This document shows positions 5,802 through 10,964 of a stretch of DNA of 10,964 nucleotides, one piece after another. Below the pieces are notes generated by a model, which saw only the letters and a list, made by a program, of their open reading frames with translations, was not told the DNA's origin and ran no database searches. Every line of letters begins with the position of its first letter. Within the stretch, counting starts at the first letter, position 1. A program made the position numbers and the translations under genes. The stretch comes from JAXDLK01 sp034666665 (GTDB lineage Bacteria; Desulfobacterota; Binatia; JACPRU01): positions 1-10,964 of the forward strand of contig JAXDLK010000009.1 of assembly GCA_034666665.1 (NCBI GenBank). The letters run 5' to 3'.

Positions 5802-6616
5802 CCGGGTCCCGCGTGCCGCTCTCCGGCAAGCTGGTCTACCGCTGGCTGCCGATCCGCCGCCGCGTGGTCCTCGACAACCTCCGCCGCGCGTTCGGCCGGG
5901 AGCTCGGCGACGACGAGATCATCCGCCTGGCGGAAGCCTTCTACGGCCATCTCGCGCGCTTCGCCGGCGAGTTCCTGCGCTTCCCGTTCCTCGGCGAGCA
6001 AGCGCGGCGTGACCTCGTGCGCATCGAGAACGAGGATGCGATGCTGCGCGCGGCATCTGGCGGCAAGGGCGTGCTGGTGCTGACCGGTCACTTCGGCAAC
6101 TGGGAGGTGGCGACGCTCGCCGGGATCGCCCGCTTCCCGCGCTACCGCGGCCGCTTCCACGTGCTGCGTCGGCCGGTCCGCCCGCGCTGGATCGAGCGCC
6201 TACTGAACCGTCGCTTCCGTCGCGCCGGCCTTCACGTGCTGCCGAAGCTCGGCTCGCTCGATGCGATCCTCGACCGTCTCGCCGAGAACGACGCCGTGGT
6301 CTTCGTGCTCGACCAGCATGCCGGCGGCCGCGACGGCGTGGCGGTGGATTTCCTCGGCTCGCCGGCGAGCACGTTCCGTAGCCTCGCCGTGATCGCACTC
6401 GCCACCGGCGCTCCGGTGGTCCCGCTCGGCGCCTGGCGGGAGCCCGACGGCCGGCACGTGATCCGCTTCGACGAGCCGCTCCCGCTGCTCGACGACGAGG
6501 ACCCGGTCGAGGCGATCCGCGCGAACACGCGCGCCTACAACGCCGCGCTCGAGCGCATCCTCCGCCGGCACCCGGAGCAATGGTTCTGGATGCACCGTCG
6601 CTGGAAAGACGCGTGA
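5795..6616 (+). CDS. LpxL/HtrB-family lipid A-type acyltransferase
   Basis: The 273-residue protein belongs to the lysophospholipid acyltransferase superfamily used for late acylation of lipid A. Residues 97-104, TGHFGNWE, contain the catalytic H-x4-D/E motif (His99, Glu104). The end HPEQWFWMHRRWK (259-271) is the family's characteristic C-terminal motif, and LDQHAGGRDGVAVDFLG (172-188) is also typical. Known members transfer acyl chains from acyl-ACP to lipid A on the inner membrane's cytoplasmic face. The usual N-terminal transmembrane helix is weak or absent: the protein enters almost directly into RRRVVLDNLRRAFG (21-34). The ATG at 5795 overlaps the previous gene by seven bases; GTG at 5798 is an alternative. 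Directly after the dedicated ACP and ketosynthases, it sits where lpxXL sits relative to rhizobial acpXL genes, suggesting that it delivers the operon's acyl product. The acceptor is inferred. Confidence 0.9.
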   Translation: MVTGSRVPLSGKLVYRWLPIRRRVVLDNLRRAFGRELGDDEIIRLAEAFYGHLARFAGEFLRFPFLGEQARRDLVRIENEDAMLRAASGGKGVLVLTGHFGNWEVATLAGIARFPRYRGRFHVLRRPVRPRWIERLLNRRFRRAGLHVLPKLGSLDAILDRLAENDAVVFVLDQHAGGRDGVAVDFLGSPASTFRSLAVIALATGAPVVPLGAWREPDGRHVIRFDEPLPLLDDEDPVEAIRANTRAYNAALERILRRHPEQWFWMHRRWKDA

Positions 6617-6624
6617 GCCGCGGG

Positions 6625-6648
6625 TCCCGCGCCCGCACTCTCGCGGGA
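6625..6648 (+). other. GC-rich stem-loop in the 91-base gap after the acyltransferase
   Basis: TCCCGCG (6625-6631) pairs exactly with CGCGGGA (6642-6648) across a 10-base loop. GA may bulge at 6649-6650 so that CC at 6651-6652 can extend the stem with GG at 6623-6624. It begins 9 bases after the stop at 6616, a usual place for a terminator, but no U-run follows. In such a GC-rich genome, short inverted repeats arise by chance. It could attenuate transcription between the fatty-acid half and the glycosyltransferase half of the gene string, or mean nothing. Confidence 0.25.
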
Positions 6649-6707
6649 GACCGGGGGCGCGTCGGTGACCGTACGGAGATCGGCGCGGTCGCGTTCGGGC
6701 CGAAGCG

Positions 6708-8339
6708 GTGAGTCGCGCGGCGCCCTGGGTCGTGGCGGCGGCGATTCTCTCTTCGGCGTGGTGCGCGTCGGCGGCGTTCCGTCTCGGCGCCACGTTCGAC
6801 GAGCCGTTCTACGTCCGGGAAGGGCTGCGCTTCTGGCGGACCGGGTCGCACGGCATGCTGGTATCGAAGGGGACGATGCCGCTGGTGATGGATGCGGCAA
6901 CCCTGCCCATCCATCTGTGGGAGCGCGCCCGCGGGCGAGTCGTCGATCCCTCGGCGGAGCTCCCCGAGGTTTTGCCGTGGGTACGAGTGGCGGCGCTCGT
7001 CTTCTGGTGGATGCTGCTGCTCGTCCTTGCCCGCGAGGCGATGGCTCTCGGCGGGACCGAAGCCGCGGTCGTCGCGGTGACCTTGCTCGCCGTCGAGCCG
7101 GTGCTGCTCGGTCATGCGGCGCTCGCCACCGCCGACGTGGCGGTCGTGGCGCCACTCGTCGGCCTCGCGGGCGCGTTTCGGCGCGGGCGCGACCGCGACA
7201 CCTTCCACCGGATCGGACTTCCGGGCGCCTGGTTCGGCTTGGCTCTGGTCGCCAAGGCATCGGCGCTCGCGCTCGGGCCGGTGATCCTGCTCGGGATCGA
7301 GGCGGCCGGAAGAGCGACCGGGGACCGTCAGGAGATCCTCGGCAGACTTCGCGGCTTCGCGCGCGACCTCTCCAAGATCGTGGGAATCGCGCTGGTGATC
7401 ACGTTCGTCGCCTGCGGCAGCGATTGGCAACGCGAGGGGTCCTTCGTCGCCTGGGCACGGACCCTCCACCCGGGTCCTCTCCGCGACGTGATGCGCGGCT
7501 TGGCGGAGGGCCTGTGGATCTTCCCGAACGCGGGCAACGCGATCGCACGTCAGGTGAGACACAACATCGCGGGCCATCACGGGGGCGCGTACCTGCTCGG
7601 CGAGGTGGCGGCGGGCTTCCCGCTCTACTTTCCGATCGCGCTCGCGCTGAAGCTCGCACCAGGGCTTCCACTCCTGGCGCTCGCGCTGGCCGTGCTACGC
7701 CCGCGTTCGCTGCTCAATCCCGCGGCGGGGCTGACCGCGCTGCTCCTCGCCGCGAGCGTCGGAGCGCGCGTGCAGATCGGCGTCCGCTACGTCCTGCCGC
7801 TCGTCGCCTTCGCGGCGATCGCCGTGGCAGTCGCCTTCGCACGCGCGCGGCAGGGTGCCGGCCCCGCCGTACGGCGAGCGCTCGCCGCCGTCGCCGTGGC
7901 GGCGGTCGGATGGAACGCGCTCGCCGCGGTGCGCGTGTGGCCGCAGGGCATCGCCTACACGAACGCGCTCTGCGGCGGCACGGAGGACGGGTATCGCTGC
8001 CTCAGCGACTCCAACTACGATTGGGGTCAGGGCCTGCCGGAGCTCGCCGAATGGTTCGAGGCCGCGGGCGGGCCGCCGCTCGCGATCTGGTACTTCGGTA
8101 CCGATCCGTTGCTCGCGCGCCTGCCGTTCCGGAGCTTGCCGCTCCACGTCTTTGCGCTCGCCGACGGGGCCGAGGTCGCGCACCATGCGCGCGGCCACTA
8201 TCTCGCGGCGAGCACGACGCTTCTCTACGGGACGCGCCTCACCGAGGCGCATCGCCGGGCCGCCGAGTTCCTGATGCGCCGGACGCCCGTAGCCCGCACC
8301 ACCACGTTCCTGATCTACGACTTCCGAGGGGAACGGTGA
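6708..8339 (+). CDS. GT39/PMT-like polytopic membrane glycosyltransferase
   Basis: The 543-residue integral membrane protein has many hydrophobic helices (for example about 6-24, 94-108, 117-133, 142-155, 172-196, 222-236, 303-330, 341-351, 361-378 and 391-408). It carries the GT-C hallmark acids in its first outside loop, TFDEPFYVREGLRFW (29-43, Asp31-Glu32). HAALATADVAVV (136-147) and RYVLPL (360-365) are also typical of dolichyl/undecaprenyl-phosphate-sugar mannosyltransferase-like enzymes. After the membrane part, CLSDSNYDWGQGLPEL (431-446) is a motif I recognise from bacterial GT39-like proteins, at the start of a C-terminal soluble domain. It would transfer a sugar from a polyprenyl-phosphate donor on the periplasmic side; donor and acceptor are unknown. 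The GTG at 6708 opens 91 bases after the acyltransferase with only a weak ribosome binding site. It overlaps the next gene by four bases. Confidence 0.8.
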   Translation: MSRAAPWVVAAAILSSAWCASAAFRLGATFDEPFYVREGLRFWRTGSHGMLVSKGTMPLVMDAATLPIHLWERARGRVVDPSAELPEVLPWVRVAALVFWWMLLLVLAREAMALGGTEAAVVAVTLLAVEPVLLGHAALATADVAVVAPLVGLAGAFRRGRDRDTFHRIGLPGAWFGLALVAKASALALGPVILLGIEAAGRATGDRQEILGRLRGFARDLSKIVGIALVITFVACGSDWQREGSFVAWARTLHPGPLRDVMRGLAEGLWIFPNAGNAIARQVRHNIAGHHGGAYLLGEVAAGFPLYFPIALALKLAPGLPLLALALAVLRPRSLLNPAAGLTALLLAASVGARVQIGVRYVLPLVAFAAIAVAVAFARARQGAGPAVRRALAAVAVAAVGWNALAAVRVWPQGIAYTNALCGGTEDGYRCLSDSNYDWGQGLPELAEWFEAAGGPPLAIWYFGTDPLLARLPFRSLPLHVFALADGAEVAHHARGHYLAASTTLLYGTRLTEAHRRAAEFLMRRTPVARTTTFLIYDFRGER

Positions 8340-8902
8340 TCGCGGATCTCGACCGTACGCTCTTCGCTCTGATCCACGATCACTGGCGGGCGCCGCTGCT
8401 CGATCGGGTGATGCCGGTCGTCACCGATCGCTGGTTCTGGGCGCTTCCCTTGCTCGCGCTCGTCGCGCACTCGGCGCTCCGCCGCCGCGAGCGCGTGCTG
8501 CGTCTGGTGATCGCGAGCGCGGTGCTGCTGGTGCTCTCCGACTGGTGCGCGAACACGCTGAAGGGCATGGTTCGCCGGCCGCGGCCGGGCACGACGGTCG
8601 CGTCGATGGGCGAGAGCGCCGGCCGTGCGGCGTCGTACTCGCTGCCGTCGGGCCACGCGACGAACTCGTTCGCGCTCGCGACCTTCTGGTCGCTCGCTCA
8701 CCCGGAGCTCGCGGTGCCGCTCCTCGGCTGCGCGTCGCTGGTCGCGTATTCGCGAGTCTACCTCGGAGACCATCATCCGGTGGACGTGCTCGCGGGAGCG
8801 CTGCTCGGCGCAACCCTGGGCCTGATCGCGGTGATCGTCGCCGGCGCTCGCGGAACGCGCGGGCGCCGCGCGGGACCGCGGCCAGGATCCCCGGTCCCGT
8901 GA
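8336..8902 (+). CDS. PAP2-superfamily membrane lipid phosphatase
   Basis: The 188-residue membrane protein has all three PAP2 signature motifs in order: K-x6-RP as KGMVRRPRP (76-84), PSGH (104-107) and SR-x5-H-x3-D as SRVYLGDHHPVD (139-150). His107 and His146 are the expected acid/base and nucleophile, and the active site faces the periplasm in this family. Hydrophobic helices lie around 33-47, 55-70, 109-121, 125-138 and 151-170. Possible substrates are undecaprenyl diphosphate (carrier recycling, as YbjG/PgpB-type enzymes do) or lipid A phosphate groups (as LpxE/LpxF do); motifs alone do not separate them. It starts with GTG at 8336, four bases overlapping the upstream glycosyltransferase, and its own stop overlaps the downstream membrane protein. 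Sandwiched between two carrier-using membrane enzymes, recycling of the polyprenyl carrier or lipid A dephosphorylation are both plausible. The C-terminal 18 residues are Arg/Gly/Pro-rich. Confidence 0.9.
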   Translation: MIADLDRTLFALIHDHWRAPLLDRVMPVVTDRWFWALPLLALVAHSALRRRERVLRLVIASAVLLVLSDWCANTLKGMVRRPRPGTTVASMGESAGRAASYSLPSGHATNSFALATFWSLAHPELAVPLLGCASLVAYSRVYLGDHHPVDVLAGALLGATLGLIAVIVAGARGTRGRRAGPRPGSPVP

Positions 8903-10365
8903 CGAGCCGGCGCGGCCGCGCGCTCCGGCTGGCGGCGGCGACCGCGGTGATCGTCGCGCTCTACCTGCCGACGCTCGGCGCGCCGTTCGATTTCGCCGAT
9001 GACGGGAACCTGGTCTACCCCGCGCCGCCGATGCCGCTCGCGGACCGCTTCCATCTCTACTGGCAGAAGGTGGCGGCGAACTACGAGGATCTCGGCCCGT
9101 TCCGGCCGGTACTCTGGGCGCACTGGGAGATCCAGGCCGATGCGCTGGCAGCGTCGCGGGTCGCCTGGCGGGTGGTGCGGCTCGTCTGGCTGGCGCTCTC
9201 GACGCTGGCATCGTTGCTCCTGCTCGAGGAGCTCCGCATTCGCCCCGCGGCCGCCTTCTTCACGGCGGCGCTCGCCGCCTGGAACCCGTATCGGAGCGAG
9301 ATCTGGACGAGCCTGACGCTCTCGGAGGGGGTGGCGCTGCCGTACGCGCTCGGCGCGTTGCTGGCGGCTCTGCGCGCCGGGCGGAGCGCTCGTCCGTTCG
9401 CTTGGGAGCTTGCCGCGATCGCCGGCACGTCGCTCGCGCTCGGGTGCAAGAACACCTTCGCGGCCCTCGTGCCGGCCGAATGGATCCTCAGGCTCGATCC
9501 GGACGCGTCCGGCCGGCGTCCCGGCAGCGCCGTACGTGCCGCGCTGCTCGCCGTGCCGCTGCTGTTCGCGGCGGCTCACCTGGCGGTGTTCTTGCGTGGC
9601 TGGCATCCGGGACAGTACGCGATCCGTCTCCCCGGCGTCGCCGAGCTCGCCGCCTTCGCGAAGGCTCTCCGCGGAGCGGCGAGCCTCGATTTCGTCGGCG
9701 CCGGGCTGGTGCTCGCAGTGGTCGCCGTCGCCCGGAACGGACGGCTCGCGCGGGTCCTCCGGGACCACCGCGGCGCTTCGCTCGCCGGCGCGGCGCTGCT
9801 CGCCGCGGGAACCGGGGTCTATCTGCCGCTCGGCACGGTCGCCGGGCGCTACACGATCCCCGCCGTCTGGGGCGTGGACCTCTGGATCGCGGCGCTGGTG
9901 AGCACGCTGGTGACGATCGAGGCGAACCGTGCGAAGCGCTTGGCGATCGCTGCGCTCGGCATCGGGCTCGTTCTGGTCGCGGCCGCGAACCTCGGCCGTC
10001 AGGAGAAGCTCGCTTCGCGGCATCGCATGCTATGGGAGGCTCTCCATGCGATCGAGCGCAGCGCGCCGAAGGACGCGACGATCGCCTGGGTTGCGGGTGT
10101 GGTCGGCGCCGAGGAGGGCGTCCACTTCGGCTGGCATCTACGTGGTCGCGGGCGCGGCAACCTCTCGATCGCCGTCTACGACGCCGCCGGCAACCTGCTT
10201 CCCCGCCGAGAGCTCGGAGACGCGCGCGGCGCTCCGATTCTCGCGATCACGGGACGGACGTCGCCGCCCTTGGCGGGCCGGTGGCGGAAGGCACAGGACT
10301 TCTCGACCGGATATCGGCTCGGTTTTCGCAGCCATGCATGCAGCCTGTGGGAGCGCACACCGTGA
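8899..10365 (+). CDS. polytopic membrane protein, GT-C glycosyltransferase-like
   Basis: The 488-residue protein begins with a basic segment and a hydrophobic helix (LAAATAVIVALYLPTL, 11-26). An acid-rich first outside loop follows (FDFADDGNLVYP, 30-41), resembling the metal/donor-binding acids of GT-C enzymes. Further hydrophobic segments lie near 92-109, 117-127, 145-158, 171-182, 211-232, 265-277, 294-310, 324-339 and 348-363. GRYTIPAVWGVDLW (316-329) resembles the GRYxxP motif of oligosaccharyl/mannosyl-transferase-like proteins. About 115 C-terminal residues are mostly hydrophilic and probably periplasmic. The GTG at 8899 overlaps the PAP2 stop by four bases, so it is likely cotranslated with it. 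I do not recognise a specific family. A lipid-linked-sugar transferase is the best guess; a polymerase or other membrane protein with GT-C architecture is possible. Probable last gene of the operon. Confidence 0.62.
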   Translation: MTSRRGRALRLAAATAVIVALYLPTLGAPFDFADDGNLVYPAPPMPLADRFHLYWQKVAANYEDLGPFRPVLWAHWEIQADALAASRVAWRVVRLVWLALSTLASLLLLEELRIRPAAAFFTAALAAWNPYRSEIWTSLTLSEGVALPYALGALLAALRAGRSARPFAWELAAIAGTSLALGCKNTFAALVPAEWILRLDPDASGRRPGSAVRAALLAVPLLFAAAHLAVFLRGWHPGQYAIRLPGVAELAAFAKALRGAASLDFVGAGLVLAVVAVARNGRLARVLRDHRGASLAGAALLAAGTGVYLPLGTVAGRYTIPAVWGVDLWIAALVSTLVTIEANRAKRLAIAALGIGLVLVAAANLGRQEKLASRHRMLWEALHAIERSAPKDATIAWVAGVVGAEEGVHFGWHLRGRGRGNLSIAVYDAAGNLLPRRELGDARGAPILAITGRTSPPLAGRWRKAQDFSTGYRLGFRSHACSLWERTP

Positions 10366-10405
10366 ATTCGCGCCGCCGCATTGACCCCGACGCGGTGAGA
10401 CAGAC

Positions 10406-10412
10406 AGAGGAG
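10406..10412 (+). promoter_or_regulatory. ribosome binding site of the CoA-transferase gene
   Basis: AGAGGAG lies 8 bases before the ATG at 10421 and is the clearest Shine-Dalgarno sequence in the window. It sits within the 55-base gap after the stop at 10365. A TTGACC at 10381-10386 could be a -35 element, but no good -10 hexamer follows at the right distance, so whether this gene has its own promoter is open. Confidence 0.55.
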
Positions 10413-10420
10413 ATTCGAGC

Positions 10421-10964
10421 ATGACGATGAGCACACCCGGGGCACTCGACGGCGTTCGCGTGATCGAGTGCGGCGACCTGGTGGCGGCGCCCTACGCGGC
10501 GAAGCTCCTCGGGCACCTCGGTGCGGACGTGGTCAAGGTGGAGCCGCCGGAGGGCGATTCCGCCCGCCGGAGAGGTCCGTTCCCGCGTGGACGAGTTCAC
10601 CCCGAGACGTCGGGTCTGCACCTCTACGTGAACCAGGCGAAACGGAGCCTGACGGTAGACTGGTCACGGCGCGAAGATCGTGCGCGCTTCGCGGAGCTCG
10701 CCGCCGCCGCGGATGCGGTGCTGGTGAGCGCTACGCCGCGGAGGATCGAGGAGCGCGGGCTCACCTACGCAGAGCTCCGCCGCGTGAATCCGCGTCTGGT
10801 GGTGACGACGATCACGCCCTTCGGCATGACCGGGCCCCGGCGTGACTGGGCGGCGACCGAGCTGATCGAGGTGGCGGCGGGTGGCTGGCTGGCGATCAGC
10901 CCGGGAGCCCTCCGCGACCCGTCGCTGCCGCCGCTCAAGGCGTTCGGCCAGCAGGCCGACTTCC
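10421..10964 (+). CDS. family III (CaiB/BaiF) acyl-CoA transferase, N-terminal part
   Basis: The first 181 codons are present; the gene runs off the right edge, and whole family members are about 380-420 residues. The N-terminal GVRVIECGDLVAAPYAAKLL and GADVVKVEPPEGD, then NQAKRSLTVDW and TPFGMTGPRRDW, are classic for CaiB/BaiF enzymes. These cytoplasmic enzymes move CoA between carboxylic acids via an acyl-enzyme intermediate. The catalytic Asp of the family falls near residue 170 in formyl-CoA transferase and cannot be judged with certainty in this truncated, insertion-bearing sequence. The ATG at 10421 was chosen for its strong ribosome binding site; a second ATG lies at 10427. It is on the operon's strand, but the 55-base gap and change of theme (CoA rather than ACP) suggest it may start a separate unit. 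The substrate is unknown. Confidence 0.9.
   Translation, partial: MTMSTPGALDGVRVIECGDLVAAPYAAKLLGHLGADVVKVEPPEGDSARRRGPFPRGRVHPETSGLHLYVNQAKRSLTVDWSRREDRARFAELAAAADAVLVSATPRRIEERGLTYAELRRVNPRLVVTTITPFGMTGPRRDWAATELIEVAAGGWLAISPGALRDPSLPPLKAFGQQADF

Noticed and set aside
383..6616. Aryl polyene or type II polyketide cluster.
   Set aside because: An enoyl reductase of FabL type is present and the carrier protein has the AcpXL signature; no ammonia-lyase, aromatase/cyclase or methyltransferase genes typical of those pathways are seen here.
5919..7580. A 553-codon minus-strand open frame.
   Set aside because: It spans the ends of two recognisable plus-strand genes and the gap between them, has low-complexity Arg-rich composition and shows no recognisable domain.
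6665..8335. A long in-frame N-terminal extension of the PAP2 gene (frame open from 6665).
   Set aside because: This region is an Arg-rich shadow of the overlapping glycosyltransferase; PAP2-like sequence starts only at the GTG at 8336, which overlaps the upstream stop in the same way as neighbouring genes.

Overview
The window is one very GC-rich stretch (near or above 70% by eye, with strong G/C at third codon positions) from a Gram-negative bacterium. LpxL-type and ArnT-type lipid A enzymes and an AcpXL-type carrier protein imply an outer membrane with lipid A. The style suggests a soil or groundwater lineage such as Myxococcota, Desulfobacterota/Binatota or Acidobacteriota, but nothing here fixes the taxon. 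I see no rRNA, tRNA, CRISPR array, insertion sequence or integrase.

Layout. At the left edge, on the minus strand, lies the N-terminal end of an ArnT-like lipid-linked-sugar glycosyltransferase (1-289). A divergent intergenic region of about 90 bases carries a perfect 12-bp inverted repeat (341-374). From 383 to 10365 everything reads on the plus strand, and almost every gene touches or overlaps the next. The order is: FabL-type enoyl-ACP reductase, FabG ketoreductase, AcpXL-like long acyl carrier protein, double-hotdog FabZ-like dehydratase, FabF-type ketosynthase, a second ketosynthase-like protein whose catalytic Cys and first catalytic His are replaced, an LpxL/HtrB-family acyltransferase, a GT39-like membrane glycosyltransferase, a PAP2 lipid phosphatase, and another polytopic GT-C-like membrane protein. 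After a 55-base gap with a good ribosome binding site, a family III (CaiB/BaiF) CoA-transferase starts and runs off the right edge.

How it fits together. Genes 383-5801 encode every step of a fatty-acid elongation cycle (condense, reduce, dehydrate, reduce) plus a dedicated carrier protein. They lack an initiating FabH and a FabD, so they probably extend a pre-made acyl chain. The next gene transfers acyl groups to lipid A-like acceptors. Order and content recall the rhizobial acpXL-fabZXL-fabF2XL-fabF1XL-adhXL-lpxXL cluster, which makes the very-long-chain acyl group of lipid A. Here, however, the enoyl reductase is FabL-like, a FabG is added, the dehydratase is duplicated and the second ketosynthase looks like a chain-length-factor partner. 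The membrane glycosyltransferases and PAP2 phosphatase coupled downstream suggest a combined module for acyl and sugar/phosphate remodelling of the outer membrane. Gene identities rest on recognisable motifs; the very-long-chain product and the shared pathway are inferences.
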